64,000 nt of DNA, taken from assembly GCA_037833965.1 (NCBI GenBank), contig AP031354.1, forward strand, positions 25,150,001-25,214,000. The letters are read 5' to 3'. This DNA comes from Marchantia polymorpha subsp. ruderalis. Lineage: Eukaryota > Streptophyta > Marchantiopsida > Marchantiales > Marchantiaceae. This document shows, piece by piece, positions 29,977 through 44,027 of this stretch; the first letter of the stretch is position 1; each line of letters begins with the position of its first letter. Below the pieces are notes generated by a model. It worked only from the letters and a program-made list of their open reading frames with translations. It was not told where the DNA came from and ran no database searches. The translations under genes and the position numbers were made by a program.

Positions 29977-31359
29977 TCACTCAGAAAAGACATGAATTCC
30001 ACCCCTAAAACCCCCAGGGAGAGCGGGAGGCAGGGAGGGAAGACCTGAGCCAGGCGTGCAAGCCTCCGCTCGCCCAGACCCAGGGGTCAGAGGACTAATT
30101 TCAATAAACTCCAATCCATTGCCATCAGGATCGCAACAGAATATTGAGGGCACCATGCTGTGCTGGTACGGTATCCCTTCAAAAGAGAAATGAGGGTGTA
30201 CGTTATAACAAAGCTTGTAGTCTGAACCACATCAAATCGTGTATATATACAACTGCAAACACATTAGAAAATTCAAGGTCAGCCTAAAATCCCAGTTTGC
30301 AACTACTCTATGCTCACCTGCTTTCTCAAGTGTTTGTCGAAGACCTTCAACATTCTTGCAGTTTAAGCATGCATGTCTGTCGAAACCACCATGCCCAGGC
30401 CGACCGTGAACTGGATCAGGGTTGGGAACCTCCATGATATGAATACCCTCAGCTCCCAAAAGTAACCAAGCTCCTCTATACGGAAGCTCTGGTCTATCTG
30501 GACTAGTCATCAAACCTATTGGAATGAATAAAAGATGGTTAGCTATTTGATGAAAGCGGTTCGTTACTCACAGATTGCTGGAATGCATCCTTCGCTGTAT
30601 TTCATTTCCTCCTATGTCTAAGACTGACATAACTGTCAAATTAAATGGTACACATACCCAAAAGTCCACAGTAAAAATCCAACGATTTCTCCAGGTTCTC
30701 GCAACGAAAGGCGACATGATTCAGCCCTTTGAACTGGACTGCAATACCCAAACGCACGTAGAATTACTTCTCAGCCATCCATGCACTAGTTGATTGAATA
30801 AGAAGAATGACATTGTTTCATGAATAGTATTCATATTGATGAATCAAATATATCTGCAAGTTTTTCCATCGATCGAGTTTGGCACCAATCTCTTTCCCTT
30901 GATAATATGGAACAAATGAATGAAAACAGACATGATTGTATGTGACTACAATAAAATTTACTTACAATTGGTCGACTGTGACAATCTACGAATGAAATTT
31001 TGCTGAAAATTTATCTAGAAATGCTGAAAATGATGACAAACTTCACAGGTGTGGAATAGAAACGTACATGAAGGAGAAACCGTGAGAGATTTCGAGTGAA
31101 CATCTGCAGGCTCTTTTGAAGATTTTGTATCTTTGAAGGTTGGAGGTGCTTCCTCTTCAGTATTTTCCATCGGCAAATTCATGAAGTCTACACTGTTGTC
31201 GCGTTGAAATTTCTCCTCGGGTAGAGACACACCATGAACTGCCCCACGGGATCCCAGGTCATGCTCAGTGGACACAGATCCTTCTTCCGCTCTTCCTTCG
31301 TCCTTCAACATGTCCAATTCTTCAAGTTGATGGTTCTCCGCTGCTATGGCAGTTTTCAT
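29977..31359 (-). CDS. Glyoxalase-like VOC-domain protein, four exons (unit 3)
   Basis: Exons 31359-31068, 30738-30658, 30515-30318 and 30176-29977. No amino-acid change noticed relative to unit 1. Confidence 0.75.
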
Positions 31360-33142
31360 GAGTTTTTATGTGACAGTGGAATGAGGTATGAGGTAGCTGA
31401 TCCCTGCCCCTGCCCCTGGGTCTGGGCGAACGCAGGCTTCCAGGCCTTCCTCACTTCCTCCCTTCTTCCCTGCCTCCCGCTTGCACGCCTGCTCAGGTCT
31501 TCCCTCCCTCCCTCCCTCCCGAGCCCCCTCCTGGCATTTCGCCCCTCTTCCTTACGACCGAAATCGAAACACGCCCACTCCGCCTCTCGCTTTTCTCTCC
31601 TGCGCCCCTCCTCCCTGCTCCCGGATCGGACCCTCCTCACAAACGACAGCAAAGAGACAGTGGCAGACGGCGCTTGTAACTCAGGTGACTACTGGAACAG
31701 AATGGACGACTGGACCCTGATGCGGCTGAACTGCACCTCACCCCATATATATAGGTCGTCTATGCTACGTCCTCCGAATGAGGTAGCTGATCCCTGCCCT
31801 GCCCCTGGGTCTGGTCGAGCGCAGGCTTCCAGGCCTTTACTCACTTCCTCCCTTCTTCCCTGCCTCCCGCTTGCACGTCTTCCTTCCCTGACTCCCGCTC
31901 CCCCCCCCCTCCTCACTAAAGGCTCAACACTTTTTGGGGGAACGCGAGGGAGCTGATCCCTGCCCCTGCCCCCCGCTGCCTCCCGCGCATCGCTCACTTC
32001 CTGCCTCCCGCTTGCATGCCTGGCGCAGGTGTTCCCTCCCTGCCTCCCGCTCAATGATGTGAAAACAAACAGAACACAATTCATTTCATTTTAGCTCATT
32101 GACGATGTCTTCATTCAGTGGCCAGTCACGGTCCCACGATTCTTGACTGACTAGTGACTGACCCCACGGTTTATTTCCCATGAAAATTTGATAACTCGAT
32201 TCTTGACTGACCGTCAGTCGTTAGTCGAGTTCATATCCTTCCTCAGTGACCCTAAACCCTAAACCCTAAACCCGCTCGCCACCGCGCGCTCTCCCTGTGT
32301 TGATCAGCTCTCTGGAGAAAAAGATGATATGGACGAGGGAGGGGTCGAGTTTTTATTTATTACTTTATGTTTTTATATATTTTTGTATTATTACTTCATG
32401 CTTTTTATATGTCTACTTATTAATTACTTTATGTTTTTATATGTTTAATTTATATATATTATTATTTATTTCTTTATGGATTTATTGCTGATATGTGTAT
32501 ATACTGATTTCTTTATGGATTTCTTTTAATAATATATATAAAAAAATTAACTAAAAAATACATTTATATATATAAATCTATCTTTTACAATATATTTTAT
32601 ATATATATTATGTCTGGGACGGGTGACCTCCACTCCGTGGAACTTCCGCAAATCAAACATTAAAATGTTCCTAAAGTCGGGTCAGCAGGTAAAAGGTACG
32701 ATGTCAACAGTATGAGGTACGGAGGGTATGCGACCTTGGCCCCTCGTACTATCCGAGGTAATAATCTGGCGCTGCCCCTGGCGCATTGGGCGCATTTCTT
32801 GGAGTTCGGCAGTCTCCTTGTTCGAATGCGAGGGAGGAAAGGGGGAAAGAGATGTATCCGAAACATAGAAAACCATGAAGTAATAAATAAGTAAACATAT
32901 AAAAACATAAAGTAATAAATAAAAAAACAAAAGGCAATAAATAAAAACCAGAAAAAAACATAAAGTTATAAATAAAAAACATATTAAAACATAAATTTAA
33001 AAATATAAAAATATATAAAAACATAAAGTAAGGAAAAAACATGTCGGAGGATAAAATAATAAATAATTAAACATAGAAAACCATAAAGTAATCAATAAGT
33101 AAACATATAAATTCATAAAGTAATAAATAAAAACTCGACTGA

Positions 33143-33199
33143 CGACTGACGGTCTGACTGCGGACTGACGGGGTCAGTCCGCAGTCAGACCGTCAGTCG
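33143..33199. repeat. Perfect 27-bp hairpin (unit 4)
   Basis: Identical to 598-654. Confidence 0.9.
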
Positions 33200-33672
33200 T
33201 GTTCATGTCTTTCCTCAGTGACCCTCTATCTTAACCCTTAACCCGCTCGGCACTGCGCGCTCTCGCTCGTCTCGCACTCGCTCCTCCTCTCGACTCGTTC
33301 CAGCCTTTCGTGTTTCCGCTCGTCGACCAGCCAGAAGCGCAACAGCATAGCGGTTTTTCCGGGCACGGCGGGCGCAAGGGAAAGGTAAGACGCGCTCATC
33401 TTCCAATTTGCTAAAATCCAAGTTCCTGCATTCAATTTTGTGCTGTCCAAGTTCCTGCTGCCTTTGAAAGTCTTGGGTAGTGTCATCTGCTCCATAGCGC
33501 GAAGGGACGCCCCACCTGTCCTCCTGACGCTCGTCTCGATCCTGTGCGGGCGCAAGGGGAGGTAAGACGCTCTCCCTCCTCAATCGACTCGCTTCAGAAA
33601 TCTTGTTTCAATTTCGTACTGGTTCCAGCTGTGTTCATAGAAGTGAGCTGTGTTTCTGAAGGGCGAAGGAGG

Positions 33673-33933
33673 ATGAAGCGGTCGAGGGAGGAAGGGTCTT
33701 CGGCCTCTGATCAGACCATCAACTTTATCAACAAAGTCAAGAGACGATTTTCAGCGGAGGAGCACGTGTACAAGGCGTTTCTGGAGATTTTGAATATGTA
33801 CCGAAAAGGCTTTTCAATTACTTCTTTCGCAGACAGTGCAAACCCATTCTCCAATCTACCCGCCCACCTCCTCCAGAAGCGCACCAGCCAGTCTTCTTCT
33901 TCTTCTTCTTCTTCTTCTTCCTTGAAGCCCTAG
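33673..33933 (+). pseudogene. SIN3-like fragment A (unit 4)
   Basis: Unchanged relative to unit 1. Confidence 0.7.
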
Positions 33934-35296
33934 TGCTCTTACCCTCTAAACCTCCATCCCTGCTGTTGTCCTTCTCTTCAAGTGTTTTCTGCGTTTCTTC
34001 GAACAAATTCCTGTCATCAATCAAAGCCATCTCATAGGGATGGTCTACCGCTTCGATACCAGGTATGCCAGTCTTCTTCTTCTTCTTCTTCTTCTTCATT
34101 CTTCCTTGAAGCCCTAGTGCTCTCACCGTCTAAACCTCCATCCCTACTGTTGTCCTCAATGACTTGTGAGCCTGCACCTGCTTGTCAACCTACTCCATAC
34201 TTCTCAGGGGCCAATTTTTTGTCACCAGGAAGAAGAAGAAGAAGAAGACTGGCATATTCGGTATCGAAGCGGTAGACCATCCCAATGAGATGGCTTTGAT
34301 TGATGACAGGAATTTGGGAATAGGGTAGCAGGAGCACAGCAGCGGCAGCAGCAGTAGGCATACCAGCCCTGATGTGATCGAATCATGGCGCATTTTGTTA
34401 TCTTTTCCTATGACAATCACTCGCATGAGAGATGAAGGAATAAGAAATGAAATAAAAAAATAAAACCAATGAATCAAATGGATAAAAAACAAACTTGAAT
34501 AAAAAGACAAAACTAAAGACTCTGAAGAATGATCTGAACAGTTGATCTTTGAGCCAATGTTGAGATTATTTTTTTTAATCATAAATGATCATGGATAGAT
34601 AAATATGACTCTGAAGTATGATCTGAACCGTTGATCTTTGTATCAATGTTGGGATTTCTCTTCGATTCTAAATAATCATGGATAGAAACAGAAACATTTA
34701 GAATTAAGCAATCAGGTTAGAAATTATAATTTATTATGCACTTTTTTTTCTATTTTAAAAATGATACTCATGCAATAAATTTGCATCTTTTTGAATAGAC
34801 TTGGCTATAGAATCCTGCAAGAATTGAGCCCAAGATAATCTGGAGTTATGAAAATTTGATAACTCGATTCTTGACTGACCGTCAGTCGTTAGTCGAGTTC
34901 ATATCCTTCCTCAGTGACTCTAATCGATAGAAGAGTGGCCTTAGGTATTTATTTTTAATATGTTAACTTAGTTATTTCTTCATGGATTCAGTTTCTATGT
35001 CTTTCTTTCTTTATATCTTCTGTAATCATTTCTTCACGATTTCGATTAATTTTTTATGTCACTGTTTCCCTACATTTTCGTAATTATATTTATTTTAATG
35101 CAATCATTTCTGTACATTTGACTGATTGAATATTTTCTGAAATTTTCTCTTTAGATTTTACTTTTTTATTTTTCATGGAATTGTTTTTTAATGTGCTTGT
35201 TTCTTTCGGAATATGTGATTATATATTTATTATTTTTTTAATTATCTCATGATAATTAAGGAAATAAGATAACAAAACCCCCTGGAACCCTTTCAT

Positions 35297-35421
35297 CGAC
35301 GTGATGTCCATCACGTCCGGACTGGTGTAACCCAGATCCGATAAGACCGCTGCGGTTAAGCGCCCTTGGTTGGGAAGAGGTCTGGGATGGGTGACCTCCA
35401 CTCCGTGGAACTTCCGCAGAT
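35297..35421 (+). ncRNA. 5S-derived unit, plus strand (unit 4)
   Basis: A-box-like and C-box-like words kept. Confidence 0.55.
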
Positions 35422-35512
35422 CATAAAGATGAAAAAGTTCCTAAACTCCTATATATTTTTTTGTTTTTTTTAATTTTTTTTTAATTTTATAAGAGGGGTC
35501 GATTCTATGAAT

Positions 35513-35818
35513 GCGACCGTGGCCACTCGGACCCTCGTACATACGAGGTACGATGTCAACAGTACGAGGTACGGAGGATATGCGACCGTGGCCCCTCGGA
35601 CCCTCGTACATACGAGGTACGATGTCAGCAGTACGCGGTACGGAGGATATGCGACCGTGGCCCCTCGGACCCTCGTACATACGAGGTACGATGTCAGCAG
35701 TACGAGGTACGGAGGATATGCGACCGTGGCCCCTCGGACCCTCGTCCATACGAGGAACGATGTCAGCAGTACGCGGTACGGAGGATATGCGACCTTGGCC
35801 CCTCGTACTATACGAGGT
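35513..35818 (+). repeat. 69-bp tandem repeat (unit 4)
   Basis: Four and a half units, unit-1-type variants. Confidence 0.95.
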
Positions 35819-36034
35819 AAAAATCGTTTTGAATAGACTTGGCTATAGAATCCTGCAAGAATTGAGCCCAAGAAAATCTGGAGTTATGAAAATTTGATAA
35901 CACGATTCTCGACTGACCGTCAGTCGTTAGTCGAGTTCATATCCTTCCTCAGTGACCCTGAACCCTAAACCCTAAACCCGCTCGCCACCGCGCGCTCTCT
36001 CTGTGTTGATAATCTCTCTGGAGAAAAAGATGAT

Positions 36035-36489
36035 ATGGACGAGGGAGACAACATTTTTTATTGCGGTGAGGGAGGGGTCGTTAGGCGCGATGACGGTGTT
36101 GTCCTCCCACGAGCTTTTGATCCTCTGTTACTTCGGTGCTGCGAACACCGAAGTTACAGAAGATGAAAAGCTAGCGGGAGGAAATCTTGCTTTGAAGAAT
36201 TCTGCTGAGCTCGGACGATCAGTCCGAGTCGTTCGGAAGCACAAGGATTCCTTCCTTCGATCCAAATTCTTCTACAGCTATGACGGTATGTATAAAGTGA
36301 GAAGATTTTACAGCGAGCGAAAGAAGGGAGTTTGTTAGTCGCAGAGTTTGTCACATTTTTTAGATTCGATCTTTCGAGTAGGAGAAAGCATGGAAAAAAT
36401 ATGTGTGAAACTGGAAAAAAGCCAGAACTCCCAACTGATGAAACTATATGTAATCTCGTCAGATCTAATGTTGTCAAGGACGAAAACAT
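36035..36489 (+). pseudogene. SUVH SRA-domain fragment (unit 4)
   Basis: Same frame changes as in unit 1. Confidence 0.7.
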
Positions 36490-36780
36490 TGATGTGAAAA
36501 CAAACAGAACACAATTCATTTTATTTAGGTTCATTGACGATGTCTTCATTCAGTGGCCAGTCACGGTCCCTCGATTCTTGACTGACTGGCGACTGACCCC
36601 ACGGTTTATTCCGTCAGTTGTCAAGATTCTTCACTGAGTGCCGACTGAACCCACGGTTTATTCCGTCCGTCGTCAATCACAGTCCCTCGATTCTTGACTG
36701 ACTGTGAGTCGTCAGTCCAGTTCATATCCTTCGTCAGGATATGGACTCCACTTGACGACTGACTGCAGACCGTTCCCCGG

Positions 36781-37627
36781 ACGTTTCAAGATTCCTGCCG
36801 GGCGCGAGGGGGCATCCCTCGGACGCCTCTAGATTCCTGTCGGGCGCGAGGAGACGCTCGTTTCACGGTGTCTGGAACCCGGCCGGGCGCAAGGGGGACA
36901 TCTCGGACGCGTCTAGATTCCTGCGTGGCGCGAGGGGGCATCACTCGGACGCATCTATATTCCTGTCGAGCGCGAGGGGACGCGCGTTTCACGGTGTCTG
37001 GGACCCGGCCGGGCGCAAGGGGGATTTCTCGGACTAGTCTAGATTCCTGTGGGGCGCGAGGGGGCATCCCTCGGACGCGTCTATATTCCAGTCGGGCGCG
37101 AGGGGATCTCTCGGACGGCCTCTACATTCCTGTCGGGCGCGAGGGGGCATCCCTCGGACGCGTCTATATTCCTGTCGGGCGCGAGGGGATCTCTCGGACG
37201 TCCTCTACATTCCTGTCGGGCGCGAAGGGGCATCCCTCGGACGCGTCTATATTCCTGTCGGGCGCGAGGAGATCTCTCGGACGGCCTCAACATTCCTGTC
37301 GGGCGCGAGGGGGCATCCCTCGGACGGCCTCTACATTCCTGTCGGGCGCGAAGGGGCATCCCTCGGACGCGTCTATATTCCTGTCGGGCGCGAGGGGATC
37401 TCTCGGACGGCCTCTACATTCCTGTCGGGCGCGAGGGGGCATCTCTCGGACGCGTCTATATTCCTGTCGGGCGCGAGGGGATCTCTCGGACGGCCTCTAC
37501 ATTCCTGTCGGGCGCGTAGGGGCATCCCTCGGACGCGTCTATATTCCTGTCGGGCGCGAGGGGATCTCTCGGACGGCCTCTACATTCCTGTCGGGCGCGA
37601 AGGGGCATCCCTCGGACGCGTCTAGAT
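36781..37627 (+). repeat. 41/42-bp minisatellite (unit 4)
   Basis: Same length and variant order as in unit 1. Confidence 0.95.
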
Positions 37628-37683
37628 TCTCCAAAAAATACGGAAAAATGACTCTGACTCGGACTACCTTAGGAGCTTTATGA

Positions 37684-37807
37684 TTTGCGGAAGTTCCACA
37701 GAGTGTGGTCACCCATCCCAGACCTATACCGTTCCAAGGGCGCTTAACCGCGGGGTTCTGATGGGATCTGGCATACCAGCCGTGATGCGATCGGAATCAC
37801 GTCCATG
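37684..37807 (-). ncRNA. 5S-derived unit, minus strand (unit 4)
   Basis: Same as 5139-5262. Confidence 0.55.
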
Positions 37808-40136
37808 AAAGAGTCCCCTGAGATTTTGTTATCTTGTCCTGTGATAATTCTTCGTTTGAGAGATAAAAGAATAAAAAATAAAATAAAAGCAAAAAAATAA
37901 AAGTTTAAAAAACAATGAGATAGATATATAAACGAATTCCATAAAAGATTACCAAGGAGATAACAGATAAATACGACTCTGACTCGGAAGTATGATCTGA
38001 ACCGTTGATCTCTGAACCAATGTTAGGATTTCTTTCTGAATTATTAGTAATCCTGGATAGAAATAGTTCCCTTTAGAAATTGGCAATCAGATCAGTAATT
38101 TTTATTTATGATGTTTTAATTCTTTTTTTCTTAGAAACTGATATTCCTGCAATAAACTTGCATGAAAATCTCTTTGAATAAACTTCGTTATGGAATTCTG
38201 CAAGAATGGAGCCCAAGATAATTTGAAGTTATAAAATTTGAACCTAGAAAAACAATTGAGAGCGACACGTGTTCAGTATTCTCGCATTAATGGCACGGGT
38301 ATTGTAATCTCAGGTCTTACGCGTATGAATACTGCAGCTGCACCTTCCCTCTCGTCCCTTCGGGGACATCTGAGTCACTGAGGGAAGACATGGACTTGAC
38401 TGACGACTGGCGAAAGACATCTTTCCTGGATGCCGATCCTTCGGGGATCTCCCGGACGGCCTCCATAAACGATTACGGATAGAAACAGTAACATTTAGAA
38501 ATTACCAATCAGGTTAGAAATTATTGTTTATTAATTATTATTTTCTATTTCGAAAATGATATTCATGCAATAAATCTGCATCTTTTTTAATAGACTTGGC
38601 TATACAAATTCTGCAAGAATTGAGCCCAAGATAATCTGGAGTTATAAACATTTGAAACTAGAAAAACATTTGAGAGCGCCACGTGTTCCGTATTCTCGCA
38701 TTAAAGGCATGAGTGTTGTAATCTCAGGTCTTACGCGTATAAATACTGCAGCTGCACCTCCCCTCTCGTCTCTTCGGGGACATCCGATCAGCGTCCGTTG
38801 GTAGCCGCTGATCGGCCGGGCGCAAGGGGAAGGTGAGTGGCGCGTCCCCTTGCGCCCTTGACAGGAACTTGCAAATCGGCACAAAATTGAAAGCAAGAAT
38901 TGAAGAAGAGAGTATGAGGGGAAGGCGAGCAGCAGCAGCAGGGCCAGAGAAAGGGGGAGAGAGAGAGAGAGAGAGGGCGGAGACAGAGAGAACAAGCGAG
39001 AGCGAGAGCGCGCAGTGGCGAGCGGCTTTGGGGCTTTAGGTTTAGGGTAGCAGGAGCACAGCAGCGGCAGCAGCAGGAGGCATACCAGCCCTGATGTGAT
39101 CGAATCATGGCGCATTTTGTTATCTTTTCCTATGATAATCACTCGCATGAGAGATGAAGGAATAAGAAATGAAATAAAAAAATAAAACCAATGGATCAAA
39201 TGGATAAAATAAAAAACTCGAATAAAAAGACAAAACTAAAGACTCTGAAGAATGATCTGAACAGTTGATCTTTGAGCCAATGTTGAGATTATTTTTTTTT
39301 AATTATAAATGATCATGGATAGATAAATATGACTCTGACTCTTGACTCTGAAGTATGATCTGAACCGTTGATCTTTGTATCAATGTTGGGATTTCTCTTC
39401 GATTCTAAATAATCATGGATAGAAACAGAAACATTTAGAAATAAGCAATCGGGTTAGAAATTATTATTTATTATGCACTTTTTTTTCTATTTAAAAATGA
39501 TACTCATGCAATAAATTTGCATCTTTTTGAATAGGCTTGGCTATAGAATCCTGCAAGAATTGAGCCCAAGAAAATCTGGAGTTATGAAAATTTGATAACT
39601 CGATTCTTGACTGACCGTCAGTCGTTAGTCGAGTTCATATCCTTCCTCAGTGACTCTAATCGATAGAAGAGTGGCCTTAGGTATTTATTTTTAATATGTT
39701 AACTTATTATTTTTTTATGTCACTGTTTCTCTACATTTTCGTAATTATATTTATTTTAATGCAATCATTTCTTTACATTTGACTGATTGAATATTTTCTG
39801 AAATTTTCTCTTTAGATTTTACTTTTTTATTTTTCATGGAATTTTTTTTAATGTGCTTGTTTCTTTCGGAATATGTGATTACATATTAATTATTTTCTTA
39901 ATTATCTCATGATAATTAAGAAAATAATATAACAAAACCCCCCGGGACCCTTTCATCGACGTGATGTCCATCACGTCCGGACTGGTGTAACCCAGATCCG
40001 ATAAGACCGCTGCGATTCTTCCCTTGGCACGGAAGAGGTCTGGGATGGGTGACCTCCACTCCGTGGAACTTCCGCAGATCATAAACATGAAAAATTTCCT
40101 AAACTCCTTTTCGTTTTTTTTATTTTTTTATTTTTT

Positions 40137-40415
40137 TTAAAATTTTATAAGAGGGGTCGATTCTATGAATGCGACCGTGGCCCCTCGGACCCTCGTACAT
40201 ACGAGGTACGATGTCAGCAGTACGAGGTACGGAGGATATGCGACCGTGGCCCCTCGGACCCTCGTACATACGAGGTAAAATTCAAATTCAATATTCAAAA
40301 TCTCCAGAAACGCCTTGTACACGTGCTCCTCCGCTGAAAATCGTGTCTTGACTTTGTTGATAAAGTTGATGGTCTGATCAGAGGCCGAAGACCCTTCCTC
40401 CCTTGAACGCTTCAT
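40137..40415 (-). pseudogene. SIN3-like fragment B (unit 4)
   Basis: Same as 7591-7869. Confidence 0.7.
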
Positions 40416-40867
40416 CCTCCTTCGCCCTTCAGAAACACAGCTCACTTCTATGAACACAGCTGGAACTCAGCACGAAATTGAAACAAGATTTTTGAAGCGA
40501 GTCGATTGAGGAGGGAGAGCGTCTTACCTTCCCTTGCGCCCGCACAGGATCGAGACGAGCGTCAGGAGGACAGGTGGCGCGTCCCTTCGCGCTATGGACC
40601 AGATGACACTACCCAAGACTTTCAAAGGCAGCAGGAACTTGGACAGCACAAAATTGAATGCAGGAACTTGGATTTTAGCAAATTGGAAGGTGAACGCGTC
40701 TTACCTTCCCCTCGCGCCCGCCGTGCCAAGAAAAACCGCTATGCTGTTGCGCTTCTGGCTGGTTGACGAGCGGAAACACGAAAGGCTGGAACGAGACGAG
40801 AGGAGGAGCGAGTGCGAGACGAGCGAGAGCGCGCAGTGCCGAGCGGGTTTAGGGTTTAGGTATAGGG

Positions 40868-42250
40868 TCACTCAGAAAAGACATGAATTCCACCCCTAAA
40901 ACCCCCAGGGAGAGCGGGAGGCAGGGAGGGAAGACCTGAGCCAGGCGTGCAAGCCTCCGCTCGCCCAGACCCAGGGGTCAGAGGACTAATTTCAATAAAC
41001 TCCAATCCATTGCCATCAGGATCGCAACAGAATATTGAGGGCACCATGCTGTGCTGGTACGGTATCCCTTCAAAAGAGAAATGAGGGTGTACGTTATAAC
41101 AAAGCTTGTAGTCTGAACCACATCAAATCGTGTATATATACAACTGCAAACACATTAGAAAATTCAAGGTCAGCCTAAAATCCCAGTTTGCAACTACTCT
41201 ATGCTCACCTGCTTTCTCAAGTGTTTGTCGAAGACCTTCAACATTCTTGCAGTTTAAGCATGCATGTCTGTCGAAACCACCATGCCCAGGCCGACCGTGA
41301 ACTGGATCAGGGTTGGGAACCTCCATGATATGAATACCCTCAGCTCCCAAAAGTAACCAAGGTCCTCTATACGGAAGCTCTGGTCTATCTGGACTAGTCA
41401 TCAAACCTATTGGAATAAATAAAAGATGGTTAGCTATTTGATGAAAGCGGTTCGTTACTCACAGATTGCTGGAATGCATCCTTCGCTGTATTTCATTTCC
41501 TCCTATGTCTAAGACTGACATAACTGTCAAATTAAATGGTACACATACCCAAAAGTCCACAGTAAAAATCCAACGATTTCTCCAGGTTCTCGCAACGAAA
41601 GGCGACATGATTCAGCCCTTTGAACTGGACTGCAATACCCAAACGCACGTAGAATTACTTCTCAGCCATCCATGCACTAGTTGATTGAATAAGAAGAATG
41701 ACATTGTTTCATGAATAGTATTCATATTGATGAATCAAATATATCTGCAAGTTTTTCCATCGATCGAGTTTGGCACCAATCTCTTTCCCTTGATAATATG
41801 GAACAAATGAATGAAAACAGACATGATTGTATGTGACTACAATAAAATTTACTTACAATTGGTCGACTGTGACAATCTACGAATGAAATTTTGCTGAAAA
41901 TTTATCTAGAAATGCTGAAAATGATGACAAACTTCACAGGTGTGGAATAGAAACGTACATGAAGGAGAAACCGTGAGAGATTTCGAGTGAACATCTGCAG
42001 GCTCTTTTGAAGATTTTGTATCTTTGAAGGTTGGAGGTGCTTCCTCTTCAGTATTTTCCATCGGCAAATTCATGAAGTCTACACTGTTGTCGCGTTGAAA
42101 TTTCTCCTCGGGTAGAGACACACCATGAACTGCCCCACGGGATCCCAGGTCATGCTCAGTGGACACAGATCCTTCTTCCGCTCTTCCTTCGTCCTTCAAC
42201 ATGTCCAATTCTTCAAGTTGATGGTTCTCCGCTGCTATGGCAGTTTTCAT
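40868..42250 (-). CDS. Glyoxalase-like VOC-domain protein, four exons, Ala140Pro (unit 4)
   Basis: Exons 42250-41959, 41629-41549, 41406-41209 and 41067-40868. This copy has ggtcctc instead of gctcctc at about 41361, changing LPYRGAWL to LPYRGPWL (Ala140 to Pro). The residue lies next to a conserved strand of the VOC fold, so the change could disturb folding. It is the only amino-acid difference I noticed among the six copies. The second intron also has a single-base change (ggaataaat). Confidence 0.75.
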
Positions 42251-43970
42251 GAGTTTTTATGTGACAGTGGAATGAGGTATGAGGTAGCTGATCCCTGCCC
42301 CTGCCCCTGGGTCTGGGCGAACGCAGGCTTCCAGGCCTTCCTCACTTCCTCCCTTCTTCCCTGCCTCCCGCTTGCACGCCTGCTCAGGTCTTCCCTCCCT
42401 CCCTCCCTCCCGAGCCCCCTCCTGGCATTTCGCCCCTCTTCCTTACGACCGAAATCGAAACACGCCCACTCCGCCTCTCGCTTTTCTCTCCTGCGCCCCT
42501 CCTCCCTGCTCCCGGATCGGACCCTCCTCACAAACGACAGCAAAGAGACAGTGGCAGACGGCGCTTGTAACTCAGGTGACTACTGGAACAGAATGGACGA
42601 CTGGACCCTGATGCGGCTGAACTGCACCTCACCCCATATATATAGGTCGTCTATGCTACGTCCTCCGAATGAGGTAGCTGATCCCTGCCCTGCCCCTGGG
42701 TCTGGTCGAGCGCAGGCTTCCAGGCCTTTACTCACTTCCTCCCTTCTTCCCTGCCTCCCGCTTGCACGTCTTCCTTCCCTGACTCCCGCTCCCCCCCCCC
42801 CTCCTCACTAAAGGCTCAACACTTTTTTGGGGAACGCGAGGGAGCTGATCCCTGCCCCTGCCCCCCGCTGCCTCCCGCGCATCGCTCACTTCCTGCCTCC
42901 CGCTTGCATGCCTGGCGCAGGTGTTCCCTCCCTGCCTCCCGCTCAATGATGTGAAAACAAACAGAACACAATTCATTTCATTTTAGCTCATTGACGATGT
43001 CTTCATTCAGTGGCCAGTCACGGTCCCACGATTCTTGACTGAATAGTGACTGACCCCACGGTTTATTTCCCATGAAAATTTGATAACTCGATTCTTGACT
43101 GACCGTCAGTCGTTAGTCGAGTTCATATCCTTCCTCAGTGACCCTAAACCCTAAACCCTAAACCCGCTCGCCACCGCGCGCTCTCCCTGTGTTGATCAGC
43201 TCTCTGGAGAAAAAGATGATATGGACGAGGGAGGGGTCGAGTTTTTATTTATTACTTTATGTTTTTATATGTTTAATTTATATATATTATTATTTATTTC
43301 TTTATGGATTTATTGCTGATATGTGTATATACTGATTTCTTTATGGATTTCTTTTAATAATATATATAAAAAAATTAACTAAAAAATACATTTATATATA
43401 TAAATCTATCTTTTACAATATATTTTATATATATATTATGTCTGGGACGGGTGACCTCCACTCCGTGGAACTTCCGCAAATCAAACATTAAAATGTTCCT
43501 AAAGTCGGGTCAGCAGGTAAAAGGTACGATGTCAACAGTATGAGGTACGGAGGGTATGCGACCTTGGCCCCTCGTACTATCCGAGGTAATAATCTGGCGC
43601 TGCCCCTGGCGCATTGGGCGCATTTCTTGGAGTTCGGCAGTCTCCTTGTTCGAATGCGAGGGAGGAAAGGGGGAAAGAGATGTATCCGAAACATAGAAAA
43701 CCATGAAGTAATAAATAAGTAAACATATAAAAACATAAAGTAATAAATAAAAAAACAAAAGGCAATAAATAAAAACCAGAAAAAAACATAAAGTTATAAA
43801 TAAAAAACATATTAAAACATAAATTTAAAAATATAAAAATATATAAAAACATAAAGTAAGGAAAAAACATGTCGGAGGATAAAATAATAAATAATTAAAC
43901 ATAGAAAACCATAAAGTAATCAATAAGTAAACATATAAATTCAAAAAGTAATAAATAAAAACTCGACTGA

Positions 43971-44027
43971 CGACTGACGGTCTGACTGCGGACTGACGGG
44001 GTCAGTCCGCAGTCAGACCGTCAGTCG
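43971..44027. repeat. Perfect 27-bp hairpin (unit 5)
   Basis: Identical to 598-654. Confidence 0.9.

Larger units (their letters stand above)
22311..29998. mobile_element. Composite element with 600-bp inverted arms (unit 3)
   Basis: One base longer than in units 1 and 2 because of the gtaatctcagg form at about 27414. Direct repeat R lies at 23432-24931 and 28154-29389. A private C-to-T change near 29138 (ggcacagaag) lies in the degenerate 5S-like segment. Confidence 0.5.
21655..32545. repeat. Macrosatellite unit 3 (10891 bp, long class)
   Basis: Long class: it carries 64 extra AT-rich bases near 32377-32440, a 10-C run near 31900 and ctagtgactg near 32151. Private changes include aagaagac near 23610 and gaaaaaacgc near 29843. 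It is the first unit with the one-base-longer gtaatctcagg form (about 27414). Confidence 0.97.
33202..40889. mobile_element. Composite element with 600-bp inverted arms (unit 4)
   Basis: Direct repeat R lies at 34323-35822 and 39045-40280. Keeps the tttcggaatatg form (about 39864) that units 3, 5 and 6 have lost. Confidence 0.5.
32546..43373. repeat. Macrosatellite unit 4 (10828 bp)
   Basis: Short class at its end. Its start, which follows the long junction of unit 3, reads ttcataaagtaat near 33112 where units 1, 2, 3 and 5 read ttcaaaaagtaat. It has a private coding change in the glyoxalase-like gene (Ala to Pro) and a private T-run/G-run change near 42824. Confidence 0.97.
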
